Assembly: GCA_963825635.1 (NCBI GenBank)
Contig: CAWGTU010000003.1
Coordinates: forward strand, 620,001 to 684,000
Reading direction: 5' to 3'
DNA: 64,000 nucleotides
Origin: JAOUEA01 sp963825635
Lineage (GTDB): Bacteria > Actinomycetota > UBA4738 > HRBIN12
The translations under genes and the position numbers were made by a program. The notes below the pieces were generated by a model. It had not been told where the DNA came from. It saw only the letters and a list, made by a program, of their open reading frames with translations, and did no database searches. Below are positions 34,925-42,675 of the stretch, piece by piece. The first letter of the stretch is position 1; each line of letters begins with the position of its first letter.

Positions 34925-35335
34925 TCATCCGGCGAGCCAGTCCTCCAGGGCCAGACCGGGGATGCGTGCGAAGTGACGCGTGTTGCCGGTCACGAGCACG
35001 AGATCGTGGGCCAGCGAGATCGCCGCGATCCGCAGGTCCGGTTCTGCGAGCCGCTTCCCGTCGGCCTCGAGCGACGCGCGCAGCGCACCGTAGACCTCGG
35101 CCGAGGCGGCGTCGAACGGCAGCACCTCGAGGGCGTCACGAACGCCGTGGCGCACCAGGTCGGCGAGCCGCTCGCTCCCCGCCTTCGTCGCCCCGTACAC
35201 CAGCTCGCCGAGGGTGACCGCGGTCGTGCATTGATCGATGGGTGAGGTGGCCGCCAGGCGCCGGATCAGGTGCATCGGGGGGTCGCGCCGCATCGTGGCC
35301 GACAGCACGTCGGTGTCGAAGCAGTACCGGGTCAT
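34925..35335 (-). CDS. PIN-domain toxin (VapC type)
   Basis: A 136-residue PIN-domain ribonuclease. Acidic residues are in place: CFDTDVLSATMRR (first Asp), TLGELVYGA (Glu), EPDLRIAAISLAHD (Asp) and LVTGNTRHFARI (last position). Its ATG overlaps the antitoxin stop by four bases. VapC toxins cleave tRNA or rRNA when free of the antitoxin. The set of active-site residues looks complete. Confidence 0.88.
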   Translation of the reverse strand: MTRYCFDTDVLSATMRRDPPMHLIRRLAATSPIDQCTTAVTLGELVYGATKAGSERLADLVRHGVRDALEVLPFDAASAEVYGALRASLEADGKRLAEPDLRIAAISLAHDLVLVTGNTRHFARIPGLALEDWLAG

Positions 35336-35616
35336 CCGAGGTCCGGAGCCTCTCGGTCGCGGGCCGAGCGGCGGCGTCGCACGACGTCGGCGACGTCGCG
35401 GTCCATGTCCGGCCAATCGGTCATCAGGCCTGCCAAGCTCGCGAGCCCACGAAGGCTCGGGGTCGTCTCGCGAACGGCGTCGGGCGGTGCGAGCACCGCG
35501 ACCGGCCTCCCCCGCTTGGCAACGACGACCCGATCGCCCCGTGCGACCCGCTCGAGCAGCGCCGAGAGCTTCGCCTTCGCCTCGGCAACCCCCACGACAT
35601 CCTCCTCGTTGACCAT
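35332..35616 (-). CDS. Phd/YefM-type antitoxin
   Basis: An antitoxin of about 94 residues with VVGVAEAKAKLSALLERVAR followed by GDRVVVAKRGRPVAVLAP, the Phd/YefM DNA-binding fold. The start is uncertain: ATG 35616, or GTG 35595 which has GAGGAGG at good distance and would fit a transcription start near 35617. The C-terminal part (DMDRDVADVVRRRRSARD) should wrap the toxin. It is first in the operon with VapC. Confidence 0.85.
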   Translation of the reverse strand: MVNEEDVVGVAEAKAKLSALLERVARGDRVVVAKRGRPVAVLAPPDAVRETTPSLRGLASLAGLMTDWPDMDRDVADVVRRRRSARDREAPDLG

Positions 35617-35634
35617 ATTGACCATGATAGTCAA
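35609..35634 (-). promoter_or_regulatory. Putative autoregulatory operator and -10 box of the toxin-antitoxin operon
   Basis: Two direct TTGACCAT octamers (35609-35616 and 35618-35625) and an inverted TTGAC/GTCAA pair (35618-35634) overlap TATCAT (complement of 35624-35629), a good -10 box. Antitoxins of this family repress their own promoter at such repeats. Confidence 0.45.
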
Positions 35635-35775
35635 CTCATGGCCCGATGACCGGACCCTCTCCCGAGGGGTTCACGTTGACCGTGTCGAACGTCACCCTGG
35701 CCCCGGCGCGAGGGGCTACGGGTAGCGGGATCGAGACGTCGCACGTAGAGTTCGGCCAGCCGAAAGGAGCCCCGA

Positions 35776-37122
35776 GTGGTCGTCGATGTCCACACCGTCA
35801 GCCGGTCCTTCCGCCGGATCGCCCTCATCACGCTCGCAGTCGTCGTGACGATCGTGCCGTTGTCGAGCACCGGCAACGCCGGCACGTCGGCGAAGACCCG
35901 ACGAGCGAGCGTCGGTTCCCAGGAGCAAGAGTCGCCGGGCGGAGCGATCTATCCGTCGATCTCCGGCAGCGGGCGGTACGTGGCGTTCGAGACGGATTCG
36001 GACAACCTCGTGCCGGGCGATACGAACACGGAGTCCGACGTCTTCGTGCGTGACCGAAAGACCGGCAGGACCGAACGCGTGAGCCTTCGCTCCAACGGGA
36101 GGCAGGGCAACAGCTGGAGCGGCTACGCCTCGATCTCGGCGAACGGTCGCTTCGTGTCGTTCACGTCCGACGCATCGAACCTCGTCCGGGGCGACACGAA
36201 TGGCGTGCAGGACATCTTCGTGCACGATCGGCGGACGGACAGGACCACCCGCATCAGCGTCGACAGCCGGGGGCGTGAGGGGAACGACGACAGCTCCAGC
36301 TCCGACATCTCGGCGACCGGACGCTTCGTCCTCTTCACGTCGGTCGCGACGGACATCGTGCGGGACGACGCCAACGGGTACGAGGACCTGTTCGTGCACG
36401 ACCGCGTCACGGGCACCACGCGGCTCGTCTCCGTGCGGTCGAACGGCACGCAGGCCAACGCGTCGGTCGGCAACATCGATCCGGGCTCGATCTCCGCCGA
36501 CGGTCGATTCATCACGTTCGGCTCCACAGCCTCGAATCTCGTGAAGGACGACGAGAACGCCGTCGCCGACGTGTTCGTGCGGGACCGCGTGGCCGGCACG
36601 ACTACCCGGGTGAGCGTGAGCTCGGCCGGCGACGAAGCGAACGGATCGAGCCGCGATCCCAGCATCTCGGGCGACGGGAGGTACGTCGCGTTCACGTCGG
36701 ACGCGACGAACCTGTTCGGGGCCGACGGCAACGCCGATCAGGACATCTTCGTCCACAACATGAAGCGAGGAACGACGCGCAGGATCAGCGTGAGCTCGGC
36801 CGACGAGGAGGCGGACGGGTCCAGCTCGTACGCGTCGATCTCCGCCGACGGTCGCTACGTCGCGTTCGACTCGTTCGCCGAGAACCTGATCGCGGACGAC
36901 ACGAACGACGCGGCCGACGTCTTCCTCCGGGACCGCAAGCGACGCACGACGGTGAGGGTGAGTGTCACCAACGCCGGTGCCGAGGGTGACTCCGCGAGCG
37001 AGTATCCCTTCCTCTCGTCGAACGGTCGGTTCGTGGCGTTCCAATCCCAGGCGACGAACCTCGTGGGGAACGACACGAACGCCACCACCGATATCTACGT
37101 CCGCGGACCGCTCGGGCCGTAG
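35776..37122 (+). CDS. Secreted seven-repeat beta-propeller protein, paralogue of 7800-9077
   Basis: A 448-residue protein with GTG start and AAAGGAG before it. It has a signal helix (about residues 12-32). Seven repeats of about 58 residues follow ISADGRYVAFxSxAxNL, then DDTNxxxDVFVRDRxxGTTxRVSV. The repeats are more regular and more acidic than in the paralogue and contain DxTN/DxN loops that may bind calcium. It ends in IYVRGPLGP. It lies directly before the IS3 element. Confidence 0.8.
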   Translation: MVVDVHTVSRSFRRIALITLAVVVTIVPLSSTGNAGTSAKTRRASVGSQEQESPGGAIYPSISGSGRYVAFETDSDNLVPGDTNTESDVFVRDRKTGRTERVSLRSNGRQGNSWSGYASISANGRFVSFTSDASNLVRGDTNGVQDIFVHDRRTDRTTRISVDSRGREGNDDSSSSDISATGRFVLFTSVATDIVRDDANGYEDLFVHDRVTGTTRLVSVRSNGTQANASVGNIDPGSISADGRFITFGSTASNLVKDDENAVADVFVRDRVAGTTTRVSVSSAGDEANGSSRDPSISGDGRYVAFTSDATNLFGADGNADQDIFVHNMKRGTTRRISVSSADEEADGSSSYASISADGRYVAFDSFAENLIADDTNDAADVFLRDRKRRTTVRVSVTNAGAEGDSASEYPFLSSNGRFVAFQSQATNLVGNDTNATTDIYVRGPLGP

Positions 37123-37272
37123 CTCGCCGACACGAGGATCATGTGGGCGACGCGGGCCCCGGGTGGGGGCCTCGCGACGGCGACTGGGCAAGGACCTCCG
37201 TAGTTTCGCCTGCTGGGGTTGACCCGGTTTCACGGACACCCTAGGACTGGCTTAGCCAGGGAAGGGGTGTCT

Positions 37273-37557
37273 ATGCCATCGCATCCGTTCGCGTATCCGG
37301 AGGAGCTGAGGGCTGAAGCGGTTCGTCTCTGTCGTGACGAAGGCCTGTCTGCCACCAAGGCGGCGGCCCGTCTCGGCGTGAGCCGCCCCACGGTGCAGGA
37401 GTGGGTCCGCGCGGCCGAGACGAAGACCGTCAGGGTCGGGGCAGAAGACAAGGCCGAGATCCGCCGGTTGCAGAAGGAGCTCCGTCGAGCCCAGCAGGAA
37501 CGCGACATCCTGAAAAAAGCCGTGGCCTTCTTCGCGCGGGAGAGCGAGGACCGGTGA
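37273..37557 (+). CDS. IS3-family transposase OrfA
   Basis: A 94-residue protein with an HTH (YPEELRAEAVRLCRDEGLSA, ATKAAARLGVSRPTVQEWVR) and a leucine-zipper-like helix (EIRRLQKELRRAQQERDILK). A run of six A followed by G at 37513-37519 can serve as slippery site. A -1 shift there enters the OrfB frame, which is open from before this point, so an OrfAB fusion transposase can be made. Confidence 0.9.
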   Translation: MPSHPFAYPEELRAEAVRLCRDEGLSATKAAARLGVSRPTVQEWVRAAETKTVRVGAEDKAEIRRLQKELRRAQQERDILKKAVAFFARESEDR

Positions 37558-38438
37558 GCGCCTATCGGTTCATCGCGGCGGAGCGGGCGAGCTTCCCGGT
37601 GGCGCTGATGTGCCAGGTGCTCGGCGTCTCACGCTCGGGCTTCTACGACTGGGCCACGCGTGCGCCATCACGACGTAGCGTCGACGATCGCTCGCTGACC
37701 CAGCAGATCCGCCAGATCCACCACGACTCCCGCGGGGTCTACGGTGCGCCGAGGATCACCGCACAGCTGCGAGCCCAGGGGCTGCGTGTCTCCCGTAAGC
37801 GCGTGGCCCGGCTGATGCGTGCAGGGCGGCTGCAAGGTCGACACCTGCGACGGCCGCTGTCGGAGCGTCCCAAGGCCTTCCACCGACCGATGCCCGACCT
37901 GCTCGCCCGCCGGTTCGACCCAGGGGCGCTCGACCGTGCCTGGGCCGCGGACATCACCTACGTCGCGACGAGCCAGGGATGGCTGTACCTGGCCGTCGTG
38001 ATGGACCTGCACTCCCGACGGGTCGTGGGGTGGGCGAGCGCCGACCACCTGCGGACCGAGCTCCCGCTGAGCGCTCTCGAGATGGCCTTGGCGCAACGTC
38101 GACCTCCTCGAGGTCTCATCCACCACTCCGATCACGGAACGCAGTTCACGTCCTATGAGTTCGCCGAACGCACCGCGAAGGCCGGCATCCGACTGTCGAT
38201 GGGTGCCACCGGCACCGCATACGACAACGCGGTCGTCGAGAGCTTCTTCGCGACCCTCAAGCGAGAACGGCTGAGCGACGAGCGCTTCCTCACCCGTGCG
38301 CACGCCCATCGGGCCATCGCGGAGTGGATCGAGGTGTTCTACAACCGTCAACGACGACACTCGAGCCTCGGATACCTCTCCCCGCTCGAGTTCGAGCGTG
38401 CTCGCGCGACGATCCGACAGAAGAAACGTGTCCGTTGA
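37554..38438 (+). CDS. IS3-family transposase OrfB (DDE integrase domain)
   Basis: A 294-residue rve-domain protein. The catalytic triad is visible: Asp in AADITYVATSQGW, Asp in HHSDHGTQFTS and Glu in YDNAVVESFFATLKRE. The N-terminal HTH_21 region is YGAPRITAQLRAQGLRVSRK. GTG 37554 overlaps the OrfA stop, but the functional enzyme is probably the frameshifted OrfAB product. Nothing is truncated. Confidence 0.92.
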   Translation: MSAYRFIAAERASFPVALMCQVLGVSRSGFYDWATRAPSRRSVDDRSLTQQIRQIHHDSRGVYGAPRITAQLRAQGLRVSRKRVARLMRAGRLQGRHLRRPLSERPKAFHRPMPDLLARRFDPGALDRAWAADITYVATSQGWLYLAVVMDLHSRRVVGWASADHLRTELPLSALEMALAQRRPPRGLIHHSDHGTQFTSYEFAERTAKAGIRLSMGATGTAYDNAVVESFFATLKRERLSDERFLTRAHAHRAIAEWIEVFYNRQRRHSSLGYLSPLEFERARATIRQKKRVR

Positions 38439-38538
38439 AGCGGGGCAACCCCACTGCGACGGAGGACGGAGGTCCTTGCCTAGTTGCCGCGAGGACTCCC
38501 CCGGCGAACGTTCGACGACGTGCTCGTGCCCGACGTGG

Positions 38539-38973
38539 TCAGCCGAGCGGGTCGATCACCTCGATGCCGTCGAAGCGGCGGAAGTCGCGGTCGTGCGAGT
38601 AGATCGTCGAGACGTCGTTCTGGCGCATCAGGGCCACGAGGTGGGCGCCGGGCACCAGGTTGCCGCGCACGCTCGCCGGCTCGGCGGTGCCGCGGAACAA
38701 CGGCCAGAATCGATCCTGCTCCCCCGGCGACTGCACGTGGTGCAGCGCCAGCAGCGACTCGACGTTGGCCATCGCGACATCGAGCGGCAACGGCGAGCGG
38801 AAGATGGACGCGTGCGTCGCGATGCGCAGGTACGCCATCACTACGGGCCAGAACACGTAGACGATCGACGGGCCCCGAGCCAGGTCGTCGAGGAAGCCAC
38901 GGGCCCGCTCGTGGAACGGGCTCGTCTCGTCGGACGCGAAGAGCAGCAGGTTCGCGTCGAGCGTCGCGCTCAT
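38539..38973 (-). CDS. PIN-domain toxin (VapC type), second locus
   Basis: A 144-residue PIN protein. TLDANLLLFASDE carries the first Asp, and IYSHDRDFRRFDGIEVIDPL the C-terminal acidic pair. WPVVMAYLRIATH has no Glu where many VapC proteins have one, as in the WPVLLGFLR subgroup. Its ATG overlaps the antitoxin stop by four bases. It lies 80 bases to the right of the IS element, just after the hairpin arm. Confidence 0.87.
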   Translation of the reverse strand: MSATLDANLLLFASDETSPFHERARGFLDDLARGPSIVYVFWPVVMAYLRIATHASIFRSPLPLDVAMANVESLLALHHVQSPGEQDRFWPLFRGTAEPASVRGNLVPGAHLVALMRQNDVSTIYSHDRDFRRFDGIEVIDPLG

Positions 38974-39194
38974 CGATCGTCGAGCGCCCGGTAGACGGCG
39001 TCCTTGTCGGTGAGATCGACCCGGGCACGCATCTTCGCCGTCTTCCAGGTGAACGGCTCGGCCGGCGCTTCCGGTTCGGCCCGCAGCGACGCCGCGAGCA
39101 GCTCTGAGATCAACTCCCCGAGCGTCTTGCCCTCGCGGACCTGGCGCTCCTTGAGATCACGGAGGACCTGGGCGTCGATCGCTCGCGCACCCAT
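38970..39194 (-). CDS. VapB-like antitoxin, second locus
   Basis: A 74-residue protein. VLRDLKERQVREGKTLGELI followed by SELLAASL looks like the helical part of a ribbon-helix-helix antitoxin, and KDAVYRALDDR is the toxin-binding tail. ATG 39194 was chosen; longer in-frame starts exist but would give an atypical N-terminus. It precedes and overlaps the PIN toxin gene. Confidence 0.75.
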   Translation of the reverse strand: MGARAIDAQVLRDLKERQVREGKTLGELISELLAASLRAEPEAPAEPFTWKTAKMRARVDLTDKDAVYRALDDR

Positions 39195-39324
39195 GGAAAG
39201 CACCAGGTTGAGCAGCACGCCCGGGCGAAGGGTCACGTTCGGCGCGAAGCAGGTGAAGAAAGGTGTCGGCTCCGACCCGTCGGGAAGGTCCGCGGCCCAC
39301 GATCCGAGCAGGTGCGCCATCGGC

Positions 39325-39579
39325 TCACCGTGCACCTCCGCTCGACGCCCGAGGCAGGCGCAGCTCGGGCTCGGTGAACCAGGTTCCGTCGTCCATCTTC
39401 ATGATGAACCGGTCGGGAGTGCCGGTGCCGTGGTGCTCGCAGAAGTGGCGCACCTTGACCTTCACCTCGATCACGTGGGTGGCCTTCGACCTCGTCGCGA
39501 CCCACCGGCACTGCTCGCATCCGCCGCAGGTCGTACATGCGTCGACGTGTGCGCGGCCCTGAATTCCCGGTGTCTGCAT
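39325..39579 (-). CDS. Small cysteine-rich hypothetical protein
   Basis: An 84-residue protein. CTTCGGCEQC near residue 15 and a later FCEHHG suggest a metal site. The middle (THVIEVKVKVRHFCEHHGTG) and FIMKMDDGTWFTEPELRLP look like a small beta-rich fold. It precedes the second toxin-antitoxin pair on the same strand. Family unknown to me. Confidence 0.5.
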   Translation of the reverse strand: MQTPGIQGRAHVDACTTCGGCEQCRWVATRSKATHVIEVKVKVRHFCEHHGTGTPDRFIMKMDDGTWFTEPELRLPRASSGGAR

Positions 39580-39757
39580 CGTCTCCTCCTGACGCCGGGC
39601 CGAGCCCGGACGCTTGGTTGCCGCCGAAGCGGCCGCATCCTCCGAACTCGGAGAGGCACCTTGGGCGTCCGACCCAGGTTGCCGGGCCCGGCCGGATGCC
39701 GAGCCACTCTGGATGCTTCGAGGTGAAGGCTACCGCTCGGGTCTGACACGCCGATGG

Positions 39758-39829
39758 CCTGACACCGTTCGTGGTGTCAGGGGGCGGCCGGGGGCCGCCT
39801 CACCGTTCTGACACCGATATCGGAGTCAG
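39758..39829. repeat. Cluster of palindromes of the GACACC/GGTGTC family
   Basis: Three inverted repeats lie in 72 bases: CCTGACACC/GGTGTCAGG around GTTCGT (39758-39781), GGCGGCC/GGCCGCC (39783-39799), and a 22-bp near-perfect palindrome centred on CCGATATCGG (39808-39829). The first and third share the TGACACC half-site with the pair at 47482-47551. They lie just behind the XRE gene, which stops at 39826. Confidence 0.6.
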
Positions 39830-40164
39830 GACCGCGCCGCCCGGTGCGTGGTGTCCCCGAGGGCTGAACCTCGTTCACTCAGTATCACGTCGACCTCGTC
39901 ACCCAGCGCACGCGCGTATCGCTCCAGGGTCGACAACCTCGGGTCGGACCCACCTGTCTCCAGACGGGCGAGGGCGGACTGCGACGTTCCCATGCGTGCG
40001 GCGACCATGGTCTGGCTGATGCCCATGGCCCGTCGGCGTTCGGTGAGCGCCCGAACCAGCTGACGGGTTCTGAGCGCGGCCTCGACCAGGTCCGGGAAGT
40101 CAGGGTTGCCGGACGTGCGCTCGACCACGATCTCGTCGACGAGGTCCTTCGTCGCCTTCCTCAC
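39826..40164 (-). CDS. XRE-family helix-turn-helix regulator, antitoxin-like
   Basis: A 112-residue protein. The HTH is MGISQTMVAARMGTSQSALA followed by RLETGGSDPRLSTLERYARA, as in HigA/MqsA-like and phage-type XRE regulators. The N-terminal extension (VDEIVVERTSGNPDFPDLVE) resembles antitoxins that partner with RelE/HigB toxins. No intact toxin gene is adjacent. It probably binds the inverted repeat just upstream of its start. Confidence 0.8.
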   Translation of the reverse strand: MRKATKDLVDEIVVERTSGNPDFPDLVEAALRTRQLVRALTERRRAMGISQTMVAARMGTSQSALARLETGGSDPRLSTLERYARALGDEVDVILSERGSALGDTTHRAARS

Positions 40165-40193
40165 GTCCTCACCTCCAGGTGATTCACGGTCTC

Positions 40194-40223
40194 ATATCTC
40201 ATTCGAGATATCAAGTTCGAGAT
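40194..40223 (-). promoter_or_regulatory. Putative operator of the XRE regulator
   Basis: A perfect inverted repeat ATATCTC-ATTC-GAGATAT (40194-40211) and a direct TTCGAGAT pair (40202-40209 and 40216-40223) stand 30 to 60 bases before the XRE start, in the only AT-rich stretch nearby. Autorepression is the likely role. Confidence 0.5.
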
Positions 40224-40447
40224 GCCCGGCCACGCCAGTCCGCCAAGCGACGCTCAGCCAGGTCGACGAGTCGTGGCGGCGTCCGCTGGGTCGACTTTCG
40301 GAACGCCTCCAAGGCGAGGAGGACCGCCCCACGCTTCCCCTGGCAAGGACTCGAGCGAAGCGCATCCAGTACCAGGTCAACTTCCGAAGCGACCTGAGCG
40401 CCGCAGAAGCCACGGACACGGCCATCGTGTTCGGGACCGCGCAGCAC
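40211..40447 (-). CDS. Possible small helical protein or toxin remnant
   Basis: An open frame of 78 codons whose second half (VDLVLDALRSSPCQGKRGAV and LLALEAFRKSTQRTPPRLVD) looks like a real amphipathic helical protein, while the first 18 residues do not. It lies where the toxin partner of the XRE gene would be. It may be a broken gene. Weak candidate. Confidence 0.25.
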   Translation of the reverse strand: MLRGPEHDGRVRGFCGAQVASEVDLVLDALRSSPCQGKRGAVLLALEAFRKSTQRTPPRLVDLAERRLADWRGRASRT

Positions 40448-40467
40448 ATTCCCCGGAGCGAACCGCT

Positions 40468-40935
40468 CTAGACGACCACCTTCGCGAGGTGGGCGACGGC
40501 GTACTCCTCCTCGCCATGGTTGAGGTAGGTGGCGGAGACGAACCAGTCCATCTCTTGCATCTCGATGGCCGAGTCCAATCCCACCGGCGGCCGGCGAACC
40601 CAGTCGAGCGCCTCCTGTCGACCACTCAGAAGCAACGCCTCCGGGTCAGGGATCCCACCTCGGTCCCAGAATGTTCCGATCCACCAGGGGCTACTCGTCG
40701 CGACGGCGGACCCAAGCGCGACAAGCCGCACATCACGCTCCCCGAGCTGCCACCTTCCGGGGAAAGGTCGCTCGATTTCGAGCCAGCCGGCACCTGAGAG
40801 CACCCACGCCCAGCGCTCCGCCTCATTCGTGGCTCGATCCTCATCCACATAGAGCTCGGGCGGATACTCGATGACGGTGCCACCGGTAACGAGCAACGCC
40901 CATAACGGTCCGGTTGTCGTCGGATTTCCGTTCAC
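40468..40935 (-). CDS. Hypothetical protein
   Basis: A soluble protein of about 155 residues (GTG 40935; GTG 40962 is also possible). WALLVTGGTVIEYPPELYVD and EAERWAWVLSGAGWLEIERP, then FVSATYLNHGEEEYAVAHLA, have good globular composition with many tryptophans. I do not recognise a family. Its place beside an XRE regulator and an HNH nuclease suggests accessory origin. Confidence 0.6.
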   Translation of the reverse strand: MNGNPTTTGPLWALLVTGGTVIEYPPELYVDEDRATNEAERWAWVLSGAGWLEIERPFPGRWQLGERDVRLVALGSAVATSSPWWIGTFWDRGGIPDPEALLLSGRQEALDWVRRPPVGLDSAIEMQEMDWFVSATYLNHGEEEYAVAHLAKVVV

Positions 40936-41039
40936 TTCGCGAGCGGACCACGATCTGCTCACGGACGGCAGTGACGATGATCACGATCCTCGGTCGGGGG
41001 ATCGACCAGATCGTCCAGATCCTGAAGTTGAGCCCGCGA

Positions 41040-41957
41040 TCAGCTCGCGGCCCGGAACCGCGCCCAGCGTTCCTCGAGCAGAAGGGGATCAGGGCGAGCT
41101 GCGCGCTGACGCGGCAGATCGAGCCTCGACTCATGCAACGCCTGGAGCGCATGCCTGAGAGTCGGCCCGTCGTCTTCCTCGAGCACGTCGGGGCGAACTT
41201 CGATGAGATAGTCGGGGCGAATCCCGAACACGTCGTTGTCGAACGCCCGGTGGTGAATCGCGCACATCGCGACGCCGTTCGGCACGATCGGCTCCCCGCC
41301 TTCGGAGTCCTCTTTGATGTGTGCAGCGTCGAGGAGCTCGGGATGGCGAAGATGACAGAGGGCGCACTGCCGTCGATAGGCGATGAGCACACGGTCACGG
41401 AACAGGCGTTGGTGCAACCGATGCCGGACGGTCGCCTCGGCGTACCGGCGCCTCAGAGCGAGGTCTGCGGGATGGAACAAGTCGCCGCTCCACTGATCCC
41501 GCATCGTCTCCTCGAGTGCGACGACGAACTGGTTGTCGCGAGGCTCCTCCCCCACCAGCCACACGGGGTAGTGAGCCTCGTACGTCCCCGGAGCCACCCC
41601 AACAAGCCAGATCAGCGGCTTCGCCTCCTTCATCGCAACGCGGAGGGCAACGTTGTCGAAGGTCGTGCCGTCAGTGCCACGCCACTTGTAACGCGGGTAG
41701 CCGTCGGCGCCCACGCGGTCGTCATAGGGTGCCTTCGCGGGGTCCCTCGTATAGGTCGTGAGGATGCTCACCGCCGCGTCTAGCCAGCCGATCTTGCGGA
41801 TGCCTCGTTGCCGCTCGACGAGCGGTACCCTGCGACCGTCGAACTCGAACACCTCCAGCCCGGCTCGCGTCACGAGGCCGCCTGACCGCTCGGTGATGCG
41901 ATCGAGGTAGGCGAACGCTGCCGAGCGGAAGGCCTCATCGACGTCGGAGTGCGGCAT
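41040..41957 (-). CDS. HNH endonuclease (restriction-type)
   Basis: A 305-residue protein. The C-terminal HNH motif is CALCHLRHPELLDAAHIKED followed by NGVAMCAIHHRAFDNDVFGI, with two Cys, the DAAHI His and the closing HH. The N-terminal 180 residues (FEFDGRRVPLVERQRGIRKI; WLDAAVSILTTYTRD) are the recognition-like part found in putative restriction endonucleases of this class. No methyltransferase is nearby, so it may cut modified or foreign DNA. It lies in the accessory region between the XRE gene and the SulP genes. Confidence 0.82.
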   Translation of the reverse strand: MPHSDVDEAFRSAAFAYLDRITERSGGLVTRAGLEVFEFDGRRVPLVERQRGIRKIGWLDAAVSILTTYTRDPAKAPYDDRVGADGYPRYKWRGTDGTTFDNVALRVAMKEAKPLIWLVGVAPGTYEAHYPVWLVGEEPRDNQFVVALEETMRDQWSGDLFHPADLALRRRYAEATVRHRLHQRLFRDRVLIAYRRQCALCHLRHPELLDAAHIKEDSEGGEPIVPNGVAMCAIHHRAFDNDVFGIRPDYLIEVRPDVLEEDDGPTLRHALQALHESRLDLPRQRAARPDPLLLEERWARFRAAS

Positions 41958-42047
41958 CCCGCGCAGCATGCTCGAGGGCTGGACCGCAGGCAAGTTCACC
42001 GCCCGCCTCATGGCGCAGCGCGACCCGACCGCGACTCGCCCCACACG

Positions 42048-42153
42048 CCCAGGGCCTGACGGCCCTGGGGACCGACGCCCGGGCGCTGTTCCCTGGATTC
42101 ATGGGACGGCGGACGACCCGCTCCGGTCTGGGACGGCGGACGACCCGCTCCGG
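42048..42153. repeat. Hairpin and 27-bp tandem repeat
   Basis: A perfect 9-bp stem CCCAGGGCC-TGAC-GGCCCTGGG (42048-42069) is followed by two copies of a 25-base sequence beginning TGGGACGGCGGACG (42102-42126 and 42129-42153, spaced by two bases). They occupy the space between the HNH gene and the DUF385 gene, whose start is at 42184. Confidence 0.6.
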
Positions 42154-42183
42154 CATCGTCGTCCCCTGGGGAGGTGACGGGTG

Positions 42184-42675
42184 ATGCAGACGAAGATCAA
42201 GGAGCCGATCGTCCGCTCGTTCGAGCCGTCGGCCTGGTTCGACCGCCTGACGCGCGTCGGCAACGTGTTCATGCGGCCGCTCCTGCGTTCGCGCCTGGGG
42301 CGCAGGATCGACGACCTGGCGCTCCTGACGTTCACGGGGCGCAGGTCGGGTCGCAGCTACACGTTCCCGGTCGCGTACCACGTGCTCGACGGGAACGGCG
42401 TGGTCCTGACGTCGCGCGCCTGGAAGGCCAACCTGCGGGGCGGCGCCGACGTCGAGGTGGTGCACCGCGGAGCGCGGATCCCGATGCGGGCGGAGCTCGT
42501 CGAGGACCCCCACGAGGTCGCGCGGATCTACGGGACGCTCCTGCGTCGGGTCGGCGCCGAGAAGGCGAAGCTCTCGGTCGGGCTCGAGGTGGCCGGCAAG
42601 CGGCTCCCGACCGACGAGGAGATCGAGGAGGCGGTCGGCGGTCGGCGAGCGGCCGTGCTGCTCCGACCGCGCTAG
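42184..42675 (+). CDS. DUF385 deazaflavin (F420)-dependent nitroreductase-like protein
   Basis: A 163-residue split beta-barrel protein. LLTFTGRRSGRSYTFPVAYH, WKANLRGGADVEVVHRGARI and RIYGTLLRRVGAEKAKL follow the Ddn/F420H2-dependent quinone or nitro reductase pattern (usual form: GRKSGxxRxxPL, GxxxHPxWxxNL). The variant loops suggest a family offshoot. GGGAGGTGA lies before GTG 42181/ATG 42184. With the LLM enzyme it indicates F420 biology. Confidence 0.8.
   Translation: MQTKIKEPIVRSFEPSAWFDRLTRVGNVFMRPLLRSRLGRRIDDLALLTFTGRRSGRSYTFPVAYHVLDGNGVVLTSRAWKANLRGGADVEVVHRGARIPMRAELVEDPHEVARIYGTLLRRVGAEKAKLSVGLEVAGKRLPTDEEIEEAVGGRRAAVLLRPR

Larger units (their letters stand above)
37214..38453 (+). 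mobile_element. Complete IS3-family insertion sequence
   Basis: 1,240 bp with 26-bp imperfect terminal inverted repeats (37214-37239 and 38428-38453, four mismatches) beginning TG and ending CA. It is flanked by the 4-bp direct repeat CTGC (37210-37213 and 38454-38457). OrfA and OrfB overlap as usual in the family. The intact genes and clean target duplication indicate a recent, probably active insertion. Confidence 0.92.
37187..38480. repeat. Hairpin split by the IS3 insertion
   Basis: The arms GGCAAGGACCTCCGT (37187-37201) and ACGGAGGTCCTTGCC (38466-38480) are perfect 15-bp complements. Without the IS and one target copy they would be 20 bases apart and form a stem-loop after the propeller gene, probably its terminator or a palindromic repeat. 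Confidence 0.65.

Noticed and set aside
41040..41957. HNH protein as a homing endonuclease or intron product
   Set aside because: It has a restriction-type N-terminal part and does not interrupt any gene.
34925..42044. A complete phage-defence island
   Set aside because: PIN toxins, an XRE regulator and an HNH nuclease are present, but no methyltransferase, helicase or known defence core genes; ordinary accessory content explains it.
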